The notes beneath the pieces were generated by a model. It had not been told where the DNA came from and made no database searches. It saw only the letters and a list, made by a program, of their open reading frames with translations. 64,000 bases of DNA. It comes from Cordylochernes scorpioides (Eukaryota > Arthropoda > Arachnida > Pseudoscorpiones > Chernetidae). The stretch covers positions 95,931,794 through 95,995,793 of the forward strand of contig CP092872.1 in the NCBI GenBank assembly GCA_030710605.1, written 5' to 3'. The position numbers and the translations under genes were made by a program. Position 1 is the first letter of the stretch; each line of letters starts with the position of its first letter. Shown here piece by piece: positions 33,106 through 44,108 of this stretch.

Positions 33106-36100
33106 GTGTGTGAGCGACACCAAAAAAGATCATTTTGAACTACACACAAATAGGTTATTAAATCAACTTTTTATAAGAATTCATGCAAAAACTTTCAAAC
33201 TTTCTTTTAATATTCTGATTTTATATTCGTGTGCAAAAAAAATCATCGAAAATTTAAATTGGAATTAAACGATAGCAAAAAAAAAAAGAGAACTATATGA
33301 AAAAAATAAATTTTAGAAACTTAATATATCCATATAAAATGGAACAAGAAAAATGTAAATCGACGCAATTATCCCTAGCTGGGATATCACGTTTGTGTGT
33401 TGAAATAAAATAGATTAAAAGTATATATACATATGTTCTACAATGTAGTGTACAAATATCTATGTAGTGCAAATAGGCGTGGTGCAGCCGAACCTAACCT
33501 TCATAATTCATCACCTCTCAATAATGATGATAACATCAATATTTGTATTCGCTCATAGAATATTAATAAAGCGATCACAGAGGGAATCCTTTGTTATCAT
33601 CATCAAAACCCAATCACAGATGGCATTAGCATAGATAAAACTTCTGACTACATTATTTACAATGTCTCAGAGAAAGATAAGGTCTTAAAGGCGCGAAGTT
33701 GCATGGCTTAAACCATTCCAAGCATGATGTCCGCGGTCAAAAAAAAATAAAAAGAAAAGAGTTCTGCGAATATTATCTCCTTATGAAATCCTGAAGGAGG
33801 GCACAACTCATTTTTAATCCTATCACAGAGGAATCTGAGTCACGAGCCTGGCAACATTGTTATGTGACATTGGTGCCGGATAGCATCTTGTAATAATACG
33901 TCTTCCATTCTGTGCTACCACTCCCCTTCTCACAGATCTCTTTTCTGGAATGTTCTAATTCTTGCCTTGCCAAAAGATTTGCGAATAGTTATTGAGATGG
34001 ATGGCAAACATCGGCTGCGTTTATTAAAAAATATATATACATAGATTTATATAATGATGTATGATATAAATATATATATTGAATATATTAAAGTTATAAA
34101 AAAGAGAGTTCATAAATAAGATTAAAAATAAAAGAAACCTGTTCCTAAAATATTTCACTTTATTTATATTGTTAATTTTAAAAAATACTTTTCACACACA
34201 TTTTCATATATGAAGAAAACCTTTTTATAAATCAATAAAAATATTTATTTAAAAATAATAAAAACTACACTCTGTGAAAGTTAGAAAATATCAATTCAAT
34301 TTTGAAATAAAAATGAAAAAAAAACCTCATTTTTTAAATAATATTAATTAATTTCTTTATTGTTTTATTATATTTGAATTTACTTAAATTCGAGTTTGTA
34401 ACAAATCTTTAAATGTTATAATAATATAATTTTATTTTTAGAGTACAGAAAAAAATAAAAAATAATTAGCGAAATTGTGTATACTATAATATATTTTTTA
34501 ATATTCTTAAATTTGTATTTTCAATATATACACGACTAGAAATTTATGTTGATATAATTCAATGTTTAAACGATTTTGTGTTAGAGTTTCTGAAATAACT
34601 TCTTTTCAAAATAAAATATACATTTTATAAACTTATAAAATCACCAAAAAATATTTTTATAAGCGTATTAAAAGTTATTAAATATTTATATACGTATTTT
34701 TCGGTTAAATATATTATTTCCAAAAGTATTTCAATTTTTAACGCTTTAATAATTTAAAAGGAATAATTGTATAGAAATATATATTTATATATGAAAAATG
34801 TTCTAAAGTTATGTGTTTTGGCACCAAGAGATTGCTCTAAGCTAACTTAAGAAGAAATCATTCAAAAGGAAAGGGAGGAAATTACTAGCTGTTTACGTAT
34901 AATGATGATGATAAATTCCCTCTATTTACAGAGTAGCGTAAATATTTAATGTAAATACAATCTCTATTTATAAGGGGAATATTAAGAGCTATCAGAAGAT
35001 TCTATCAAAACTTTTCACCTAAATAAACTTATATCACCATTTATAATTTTAACGTTTTAAAATATTTTGTTATATATATCGCTATATGTAAAAATTTAAA
35101 TATTTTATATATAGGTTTGCACTTTTAAGACAAATAGTTTACACTTTAATCACATTTTTCATTTTAATCACATCATTTTACACTTTAATAACATTATCAT
35201 TTTTTTGTTTTGAAAATAGAGCAATCCATACTTAATTCATTAGAAAATAAAAGGCATATATTGGATTTAATAAAATATTTTATTAAATCCAATATATGCC
35301 TTTTATTATCTAATTATCATTTTTTAACGATAATTTTATATTATTTTTGACTTTACCAGTAATATGTTTTGTTCAACAAATTTTAATTGAAGCTCTTTAT
35401 TTTAATTTAAATTAGTTTATTTTAATATTATTTTTAAGGTTATTTTTTATTTTAAAGTGCACATTTTTTATTCAAATAAGAACATATTTTAGTTATGTGT
35501 AATGGTTTTGAATTCTTAAGAAACATATAAAAAGTTTAATAAAGATTTTAATGGTATATAATATCGACATTTTATAATTTGATAGCGAATATTTAAAGAT
35601 TTTATAAAGCCAAATTTCTAAGTTTAACAACAAAATTTCAAAGCATAATTTTGCCGTTTAAAAGTTTGAAACTGCATTTAATGTAAAATAAAAATATTTT
35701 AATGTTTAAAAATATTATTTAGTAATTATATACGAACAAATTGAGATGAATAACAGTTTCGATTTTTATTCAAATTTCATATTTATTTCTTTGCATTTTT
35801 ACAAAACTTTTTATATCTAAATTTTATTATATTTTAACTCTTTCAAAGTTAACATAAAAGATTTCAACCTGATATCGTATCAAAATGTTAAGTGCAAAAG
35901 AATTTTATTGGATGAAATAGAAATAAAAAGTTATTAAATAGGGGAAGGTGTTAATAAAAAAAAATTAAATAGAAATTATATTTTTCTATAGATTTTTTAA
36001 AAATAGAAATTCTATATTTCTATTTATAATTCTTAAAATGTTATTTTAAACTTCAAAATATATATTATTGATCAATGTCATAGTTTGTTTTTTTAAGTGT

Positions 36101-37750
36101 AAAACATGTTTTTTTTTAAACTTTAAATGTAGTTTTGAAACATTTACATGAAAAACATGATATTATAATTTGATATGCCGTTGTTAAACTTCAAATTCTG
36201 TTTTTAAATCTTAAAATATTTGCTATTAAAGTATGAATGCTGATTATTATAAAATGGGCTTCTAAAGAGTGCAAGACCGTTAATACACACACACACATAC
36301 ACATAAAAATATGTCCTTATTGGAATCAAAAGTGTGCTTATATATCTATTTACTGTTAATGTTTCAAATAAAATCGAAAATATCGCTTTAAAAAATGTTG
36401 TTATTGAAGTGTAAATTGTTTTATTAATGTGTAAAAATGTTGTCACATTAAAGTGTAAAATGTTGTTATTAAAATGAAAAATGTTATTCTTAAAGTGTAA
36501 AATATTGTATTAAAATTTCAAAAACCTATATATAAATTAAAATTATATTTGTAATCAAATAATTTATTTATTTTATAAATAAAGATGCTTATATGCTAAA
36601 TATTTGATTTTCCGAATTGGATATTCCGAAAAAATATGTTTTCATTTATTTTATTATATTCGTATCTTTAAAATGAAAATGAAAAAACAAACATCCTATC
36701 TCTCTATATATCAAATATATTTCATATAATCTGAATTTTAGATATAGCGAATATAAATAATACGTGAGAAAATATTTGTACACAAATGATAAACAAAAAT
36801 ATATTATATGTAAAGTTATATATTAAACTTTTCTAGAAAAGTTAATTTATTATTTTAGGATGTGTTGAACTGTCAAAATGTTTTATTATAAATAACTTTA
36901 AAATTATTTTTTCAATATATTTTATTTTTTACTATACTAAAAAAATATAAGAACCATTTATTTAAAAACATGATTATAAAAAAATGTAAAAAATTTATAG
37001 TTATTATAAAAAAACACACGTGTTTTTTAAAGCAGGCAATTTAAGGAATGGTGGAGAAAAGATTTTAAAATATATTTTTACAAAAAATAAAAAATAAAAA
37101 GCGGTCGAAATATAGATTAGCCGCTAATATATTTAAACCAAAAATATATTTAATATTTTAGATTGAGGAAAAGAAAAAGGGTTGTGAAAAGAGGTGGATG
37201 TGGGGGGTTAAAACTAATTACACTCTAAAAATGATAAAACCCCCCAAATTGTTTTTTAAAAGCAAGATTCTTGAGAAAGAAAGAAGGAAGAGAAAAATGT
37301 CCTTTCCTTTGTTAGAGGCCTCGGCTTTCCCTAAGGAAAACAAGCCTATGGTTTCTTCTGCTATATAAAATACTTTAATTATACCCTAAGGGTTCAAGAT
37401 TAGAAGTTTTAATATCGAGATTCTTTGGTCTTTTGTTGGGCTCCACATTCGTAATTATACCGCTTCTCATCGTCTGTTACGTACCTCAAAAACGCCATCT
37501 TGTTTCCCTTGCGCTATGAATTTTAATGCGATTAATCGAGATTCGTTTTTTTTTTATATATAAAAAGAATTACAATTAACTTTTGAGATAAATGTATATC
37601 CATTTGTGTACTTTTATTATAAAAAGTTTTCGAACTTTTAAAAAATATATAATAGGAATAATAAATTAAATTATATATATATATTTTTTTTTTGGTCTGA
37701 GAGAGAGTAATAAAAAAATTCACAGAATATTAAAATTTTAAAGAACACGA
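33106..37750. other. Very AT-rich tract without genes
   Basis: About 4.6 kb with strong A and T bias from about 34000. No ORF with a recognisable domain. Contains a 35222-35325 foldback and a CA-rich microsatellite near 36283. The Tc1-like element sits at its right edge. Confidence 0.6.
35222..35325. repeat. Short palindrome, about 40-bp arms
   Basis: AATAAAAGGCATATATTGGA, TTTAATAAAATATTTTATTA, AATCCAATATATGCCTTTTA: a nearly perfect palindrome without a loop. Confidence 0.75.
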
Positions 37751-37753
37751 TAT

Positions 37754-39175
37754 ACACTGCGTGACATTGAAAATGGAACACCAAGAAATAGTGGCCAGAA
37801 AATTATGCAAATTTCAGGGTAGACGCGCCTAACCGAGTTATGCAAATGATGTAAAATGCGCAGCTCTCGTGCGCACATGCAGTAAGATATAAGGGAAGGA
37901 ATTTGCAGAAAGGACAGTATTCATGTCGTTATTTCTTCAAGGAAAATCATTGTAGAAATTTTGTTCTTGTGTCGAAAGACACGTGTAATAACAGAGAATG
38001 CCAGGTCATCGTAAACGGAGGCAGTTCAAGCAGACAGACGCTTTTTCGAGCGGCATGGTGATTGGACTGAAAAGGGCAGGTTGGTCCATACGTCAAATCG
38101 CAGCTAATACACACCTTGGTGCGTCCACGGTGCACCGACTGTGGAGAAGATGGTTGGAACAAGGAAAAGTGGCAATTTATAGGAATGCTGGTGCAACCAG
38201 AGTGACGTCAGCACGTGTGGATCGGCGTATCCTTCGACAAGCAGTGGCGGCCCCACAAGCTACTTGTACCGCCATCCTGCAACATGTGCAAGACACCCTA
38301 GATCATTCCATCTCGACCAGAACCATTTCCCGTCGATTGGTTGCTAATGGCTTGCACTCATGCCGTCCGCTAAGAAGACTGTCATTGATTCCACCGAATA
38401 GGCGCCAACGTTTGGAATGGTGCCGGGCTAGATCGACGTGGATGACGGAATGGCACAGGGTCGTGTTCTCAGATGAGTCGCGTTTCTGCTTGTCCAGTGA
38501 TAGTCGCCGTGTACGCGTGTGGCGTCGACGTGGAGAAAGGTCCAATCCGGCAGCAATTGTGGAACGCCCCACCGTGCGACAACGTGGAATCATGGTTTGG
38601 GGCGCAATCGCGTATGATTCCAGGTCACCTTTACTTCGTATTCAGGGCACTATGACGGCCCAACGATACGTTGATGATGTGCTGCGACCGGTGACACTCC
38701 CCTACCTTCAGGGGGTACCCAATGCCCTTTATCAGTAGGATAACGCCCGACCGCACACTGCTCGCATTAGCCAACAAGCTCTGCAAGATGTACAGATGCT
38801 TCCCTGGCCACCGTACTCTCCTGATCTCTCACCAATCGAGCACGTCTGGGACATCATTGGACGCCGTTTGCATGCCTTGCCACAGCCGCGTTCAGAAGAC
38901 GAACTGTGGCAAATGGTTGAGAGGGAATGGAGAGCCATCCCTCAGGACGCCATCCGTACTCTGATTGACTCTCTACCTAGACGTGTTTCTGCGTGCATCG
39001 CCGTCCGCGGTGGTCCTACTTGCTACTAAGCCGACGCCGTTCTCGCTCTGTATTATGACTATCATTTTGAAATAAAGATCACTTATTGTTCGTCCCTGCC
39101 TCTCTCTGTCTGCCGAGTTTCATCACTTTCTGGCCACTATTTCTTGGTGTTCCATTTTCAATGTCACGCAGTGTA
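37754..39175 (+). mobile_element. Tc1-like transposon, complete, about 1.4 kb
   Basis: Both ends carry an inverted repeat of about 47 bp: CACTGCGTGACATTGAAAAT, GGAACACCAAGAAATAGTGG, CCAGAAA, and TATA flanks are consistent with insertion at TA. It contains one transposase frame. The sequence is GC-richer than the AT-rich tract into which it is inserted, suggesting recent arrival. Confidence 0.9.
37998..39029 (+). pseudogene. Tc1-like transposase, one in-frame nonsense codon
   Basis: A 343-codon frame with a TAG at 38736-38738 (codon 247); otherwise open. Start chosen at the first ATG, giving MPGHRKRRQF. Residues about 25-52 (GWSIRQIAAN, STVHRLWRRW) form a helix-turn-helix; a second DNA-binding region follows to about 120. 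The catalytic triad is present: D159 in VVFSDES, D248 in DNARPHTA immediately after the nonsense codon, and E281 in SPDLSPIEHVWD. I count 32 residues between the second Asp and the Glu, two fewer than classic Tc1. The length is normal for the family, whose members excise and insert the element at TA. The stop removes the last two catalytic residues, so this copy should be inactive unless the stop is read through. Confidence 0.9.
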
Positions 39176-40017
39176 TATATTAAATATTTTATAATTATCT
39201 TTTTTTTGTATTTTTAAAAATATATATATCTCTATTTTTTTATACCAATTAAAGTTTTAATGTTGTGAACATTTATTCTTTTTTAAAATTTGTATTTATC
39301 TAATTATATTTTACAATCGTATATTTAATAATGATAATAAAGCAATATGTAAATACGCATTTCAGTAAATTATTCATTCTATTTACTCTTTCAGTAAATA
39401 TTATAATCACATTATATATTACAAATATATATGTAGATATTTAATTGAATTTATATGATATTTTGTATAATTTAGTCTTCAAAATATATTCAAATTAACT
39501 AATGTTCAAAAATATATAGGCGCGCATATATATAAAATTATATATTGAAGGAAGGGTGTAGTATACGTATTTGCATAAAGCACTTTAATCAGACCAGTAG
39601 AACTTGGTTAATCACATAGCTCAAATTTTACCTCCCTCACCTTATCAACATAATACCCCAATATAACGCGTCATAAACTGAGCTCCCTGTGTAAAAGGAA
39701 TTTGTCAACTGGGGGGAAGAAATATGGCTCTGGATTAGCCATGGTAACTGTGACACCACCCCTGGGAGACATAGGCTATCCCGACCTAGCTCCCCAATTA
39801 CATATACTAGGGGGCAATCTATGCAAATTTAGGTGGTATCGTTTAGTTGTTAGCTGTGATATACGGGTGTATTGTTCTGGGGATTTCTGGAGCCAAGTTG
39901 GGGCATGGGAGAATGAACACAAATCTTCACAGCACGAAACTCAACAGCAGTGTGACTTTTATGTAAAAACTTGAATTAAATATAAAGATAGAGGGATATA
40001 ATGATCATATTATGATA
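39176..40017. other. AT-rich then unique sequence
   Basis: No recognised gene. A 90-codon ORF at 39702-39974 has no recognisable domain. Confidence 0.4.
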
Positions 40018-40020
40018 TTA

Positions 40021-40449
40021 CACTCATAGACTTAAGGAAGTTGTACCATGTATATCAGGATTCAGACAATAACTTTGAAAGATATTACAGTGACCTTTAT
40101 TGAAGACACACGAGATAACCAATATACACTCATGGACAAAACTTAAGGAAGTTGTACCTTTTACCATGTATATCAGGATTCAGACAATAACTTTGAAAGA
40201 TATTACAGTGACCTTTATTGAAGACACACGAGATAACCAATAAACACTCATGGACAAAACTTAAGGAAGTTGTACCTTTTACCATGTATATCGGGATTTA
40301 GACAATAACTCTGAAAGATATTACAGTGACCTTTATTGTAGATACACGAGATAACCAAGTGTGAACAAATTGCTTCCGTCTCCTTAAAAAAAAAAGAGGA
40401 CTGACAATATCAAAAACTTTCCACTTCCTTAGGTCTTGTCCATGAGTGT
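40021..40449 (+). mobile_element. MITE family M, 3 monomers with both termini
   Basis: Monomer starts at 40021, 40127 and 40244, each beginning CACTCATGGACAAAACTTAA (the first decayed) and containing CAGACAATAACTTTGAAAGA and AGTGACCTTTATTGAAGACA. After the third come GTGTGAACAAATTGCTTCCG, an A-run, and the right terminus CCACTTCCTTAGGTCTTGTC, CATGAGTG, the inverse of the left. Confidence 0.9.
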
Positions 40450-40923
40450 TTATTAAAATAATTATAGCTCTATATATACATATTTCCCATATTACTTTGT
40501 TTATTCTAATTTCTTTATCCCTTTGTTTTCCACTCCTTGTACTGTGTCAGAAGAATCTGTTTATAAGTCTAAAAAAAGTATAATTTTTAATATAATTATA
40601 TAAATCAGTAAAAAAATTAACAATAATTATCTTTTTTATTTTGAAAAAGGGACAGCTTTCAAGCAAATACACTTTTCTACAGGCTTATCAAAGCTATGAT
40701 AGTAAATTCCAACAATTTATAAAATTAATTGTTTACCTTCAAACACGCGGCATAGTGGCCGTTTGAAATCAAAACATTAAAAACTATTTAAAAAACACTC
40801 AATACCATTTGTATTTTACAAAATTGAGAGAGAGATACCCTACTATGTAATTAAAATATATATATAGATGGCATATATACATATATTACTAATTTTAGGG
40901 GATGAATATCTAATTTGTATAAT

Positions 40924-41290
40924 ATAGATGGAAATTTTGCCGGGAGGATATTGATCTAAAGAGACAAATTCACCTCTCCCGTCAAAATAGACGTCAAAAC
41001 TAGACGCCATCTAGACAGCCACTTGCCAGCTAAACACCTCTATGGCAGATTGTCAAGATTCCATTAGATCCCGTGTGGATCTCATGGAATAAAGTCCGCC
41101 CTAGACTGACGAGGGCCATTAGCCCGAAACCATGGTCTCTAGGTGGACGCTTTTCAGTTTGCCAAAGCTGGTGTTGTGGCTTTGTCACCGACCCGAGACC
41201 GCTAGTTTGCGGTGATGGTCAATAGATGGCGTCTAGTTTTGACGTCTATTTTGACGGGAGAGGCGACCTTTGTCTCTAATTTGTATAAGA
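40924..41290 (+). mobile_element. Family A inverted-repeat element carrying a hammerhead
   Basis: Terminal region AGAGACAAATTCACCTCTCC, CGTCAAAATAGACGTCAAAA, CTAGACGCCATCT is mirrored at the right end by AGATGGCGTCTAGTTTTGAC, GTCTATTTTGACGGGAGAGG, CGACCTTTGTCTCT. The interior holds the hammerhead (41094-41148) and CTGGTGTTGTGGCTTTGTCA, CCGACCCGAGACCGCTAGTT. No ORF. Relatives are at 24690, 56450 and 62354. Small non-autonomous elements with hammerheads are known as retrozymes and in Penelope-like elements; which applies here is open. Confidence 0.8.
41094..41148 (+). ncRNA. Hammerhead ribozyme, type I, short stem III
   Basis: All core parts are in order. Stem I: GTCC(41094-41097) with GGAC(41145-41148), an internal loop GC opposite T, then CCTAGA(41100-41105) with TCTAGG(41138-41143). 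Core CTGACGA(41106-41112). Stem II: GGGC(41113-41116) with GCCC(41122-41125) and loop CATTA. Core GAAA(41126-41129). Stem III: A-C-C(41129-41131) with G-G-T(41134-41136) and a 2-base loop. Predicted cleavage after GTC at 41137. Only position 7 differs from CTGATGA, and that position tolerates any base. Self-cleaving hammerheads process transcripts of tandem or dimeric elements. Confidence 0.85.
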
Positions 41291-41347
41291 CTAAAGGCCT
41301 TAAAAAAGTATTGATATAATTATAACATAGAATAATTATAAGTTATG

Positions 41348-41500
41348 AACGGAAAAATACGTCCAGGGTAGCCGAGTGGACAAGGCACCTGCCCGGTAAG
41401 CAGAAGGGTGTGGGTTCGATTCCCGCCCCTGGACACTTTTTATTTTTCCGTTCTCCATTACTCTTCATGTTTCACCTTTCCATACCTCATCTTCAAAGTT
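41348..41500 (+). mobile_element. tRNA-like short element family T, copy 2
   Basis: A 74-base tRNA-like part at 41361-41434: GTCCAGG with CCTGGAC as acceptor stem, A box TAGCCGAGTGG, anticodon stem CTGC with GCAG around loop CCGGTAA (anticodon GGT, but C instead of T at position 33), T arm GTGGG, TTCGATT, CCCGC and B box GGTTCGATTCC. One extra base lies before the acceptor 3' strand. It is enclosed by GAACGGAAAAAT and ATTTTTCCGTTC, then CATTACTCTTCATG and CCATACCTCATC. Better preserved than the copy at 27851 but still not a standard tRNA. Confidence 0.78.
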
Positions 41501-41894
41501 AGAAATGTCGCTATTTCTCTTTGAAAATAAATTTCGATTTTTAAAAGAAACATTCGCGGTATAATTTTAATTTTCGTTTTACAATCATCAGCCGCGTTAT
41601 ATTGTATTTTAAATAAACTAAGAGATGATAATAAATAAATAAAATATATCACCGATGTATATTATCGAAACAATTCAACCTATTGTTAAATCATAATATA
41701 ATGAAACCTGTTAGGACATAGAACTATGATACTTATCATTCTTGTCAGATGGATAAGCTTTCGAGTGTTGTATAAGCTCTTCTTCAGGATTTAGGCCTAA
41801 ACAGAAGCCTGCCGTTATGTAGTGACGTTCTTTTAAAAAGTTTTCTTTTTTACTTTGCTTCCATATCTGTTGTTCCGTCTGTCGACAAATCTTG

Positions 41895-42190
41895 TAATCA
41901 ACAACAAAACAACAAAAAGCCTTTATTTAGGGTCACTGACCCTATACAGGATTCACCAGAGGTATGCATAAGAACAAAGCAGTGAGACAAAGGAAACAAC
42001 GATATAGACAGAAGAAAAAGAAAAAAAACAAGAAAGAGAAAGAGGGAAGCAAGAAAAACAACACAAAAAGAGTAGCAGTAAGAAAGTGAGGAGTGAGTGT
42101 TACTTGGCCTTCTTCTGAGATATGGACTTGTGGAAACCATAAAACGCCGTAGCAATATACTTTTTTCTGGGTAATATTGTCAATTATTGA
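41895..42190 (-). mobile_element. LINE 3' end with last codons of its ORF, minus strand
   Basis: On the minus strand the end of a reading frame ATAFYGFHKSISQKKAK then stop, a long T-rich 3' UTR, and TCTGGTGAATCCTGTATAGG, GTCAGTGACCCTAAATAAAG, GCTTTTTGTTGTTTTG. This is the same tail layout as other LINE ends here. The assignment of the short coding end is tentative. Confidence 0.6.
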
Positions 42191-42334
42191 TGGAAGTGAA
42201 GCACAGAGTTGCCCAGTTAAATCTTGTAATCAATTTTACATATTGTAAAACGACATTTGAAAACTATCCCGCAAGTGTTTCCTTTCAACGAAAAATCAAA
42301 ATTCATTTCAAGGGGAGAAATAACGATTATTTCT

Positions 42335-42408
42335 AACCTTAGGGATGAGGTATGAAAGGGTGAATTGTGAAGAGTAATGATAAACGGAAAAAAAAAAGTG
42401 TCCAGGGA
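42335..42408 (-). mobile_element. Family T fragment, minus strand
   Basis: The reverse complement contains CCCTGGACAC, a T-run, CCGTTTATCATTACTCTTCA, CAATTCACCCTTTCATACCT, CATCCC: the 3' part of the tRNA-like element without its tRNA-like head. Confidence 0.7.
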
Positions 42409-42409
42409 T

Positions 42410-42895
42410 ATTTTACATATACTTACAGAGCGCCTAGAAGCCTGAAATTTGATACAACTTGCTCTACCACGATGACAATGCAAGTTGAAAAAAGTCCAGG
42501 CTTATAGTGGTCGGGAATGAACTAATATTTTATTTTAAAATATGTTACCTATTTTAAACATACTTATAGACCTTTTAGAAGTCTGAAATTTGGTACACTT
42601 AGTCAACCAGGATGATAAAAAATTTGAAAAAAAAAATCAGACTTATGAGTGAGAAGGAATGGTCTAGTAACTATACTCTTGTTTTTATATTTCCTTTCAA
42701 ATTTTGTGACCGTTTTTTAATATACTTATAGAGCTCCTAGAAGTCTGAAATTTGGTATACTTTTTCAAACCTGATGACAATGCAAGTTAACAAAATTTCA
42801 GACTTCTGGGTGATCGGGAATGGACTAATTTCTATATTTCCTTTCACATTTTGTGACAAATTTTAATATACTTTTCCTGGTTAATATTACCAATG
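42410..42895. repeat. Diverged tandem repeat of about 150 bp, 3 to 4 copies
   Basis: Copies share TATACTTATAGAGCTCCTAG, AAGTCTGAAATTTGGTATAC, GATGACAATGCAAGTT, ATCGGGAATGGACTAAT and TTCCTTTCAAATTTTGTGAC. Non-coding. Confidence 0.7.
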
Positions 42896-43099
42896 TACTA
42901 TGTAAGGCCGATAGTCGGTGAAGAGAAGGATTGTCTCTCAGAAACTTGTTGAAGTTTGGGATTTCTTTAATGATGATCCCATAGAACGGGTGTGTTCACA
43001 GCAGACCTCCGCATACCAAGTGGAACAAGTGATCCACGGACTGGAGTGATAAGAAACTATTAAACCTCTCACAAGGCGGCAAACAAAAGTCCAGTAAGA

Positions 43100-43430
43100 T
43101 AGAAGGGCTTCAACAAGTGTCAGGAATGTTACAACAGACACACAGATAGCGGAGATGTAACAACAGACACACAGAGATGTTACAACAGACTTCCATAGCC
43201 AGAAGAGATGTTACAATAGACTTCCATCGACAGCAGAGATGTTACAATAGAGTCATAGAGAGGAAAGCAAGGATGTTCCAACAGACACACAGAAAAGTAA
43301 CCCCCACATCTCACACCACAGACAACAAAGGCCCAGGGATGTTACAACAGACACACAGGGAGAAGATATGTTACAACAGACTTCCATAGACAGTAAAGAT
43401 GTTAAAATAACCCCCACATCTCACGCGGCG
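43100..43430 (+). repeat. Irregular GATGTTACAACAGAC repeats
   Basis: Scattered copies of GATGTTACAACAGACACACA and GATGTTACAACAGACTTCCA separated by short spacers, leading into the 127-bp array. Confidence 0.8.
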
Positions 43431-44108
43431 AGCTAACAAAGGCCCAGTGAGAGACCACAACCAGCTCCTGGGATGTTACAACAGACACACAAAGATGTTA
43501 CAACAGACTTCCATAGACAGTAAAGATGTTAAAATAACCCCCACATCTCACGCGGCGAGCTAACAAAGGCCCAGTGAGAGACCACAACCAGCTCCTGGGA
43601 TGTTACAACAGACACACAAAGATGTTACAACAGACTTCCATAGACAGTAAAGATGTTAAAATAACCCCCACATCTCACGCGGCGAGCTAACAAAGGCCCA
43701 GTGAGAGACCACAACCAGCTCCTGGGATGTTACAACAGACACACAAAGATGTTACAACAGACTTCCATAGACAGTAAAGATGTTAAAATAACCCCCACAT
43801 CTCACGCGGCGAGCTAACAAAGGCCCAGTGAGAGACCACAACCAGCTCCTGGGATGTTACAACAGACACACAGAGATGTTACAACAGACTTCCATAGACA
43901 GTAAAGATGTTAAAATAACCCCCACATCTCACGCGGCGAGCTAACAAAGGCCCAGTGAGAGACCACAACCAGCTCCTGGGATGTTACAACAGACACACAA
44001 AGATGTTACAACAGACTTCCATAGACAGTAAAGATGTTAAAATAACCCCCACATCTCACGCGGCGAGCTAACAAAGGCCCAGTGAGAGACCACAACCAGC
44101 TCCTGGGA
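43431..44108 (+). repeat. 127-bp tandem repeat, about 5 copies
   Basis: Unit: GAGCTAACAAAGGCCCAGTG, AGAGACCACAACCAGCTCCT, GGGATGTTACAACAGACACA, CAAAGATGTTACAACAGACT, TCCATAGACAGTAAAGATGT, TAAAATAACCCCCACATCTC, ACGCGGC. Copies are almost identical, indicating recent expansion. Each contains two copies of the 22-bp motif that expands next door. Confidence 0.92.

Noticed and set aside
27865-41434. Functional tRNA-Thr genes (anticodon loop with GGT).
   Set aside because: Position 33 is C instead of T, an extra base precedes the acceptor 3' strand, one copy has a broken T stem, and the sequence sits in a repeated inverted bracket.
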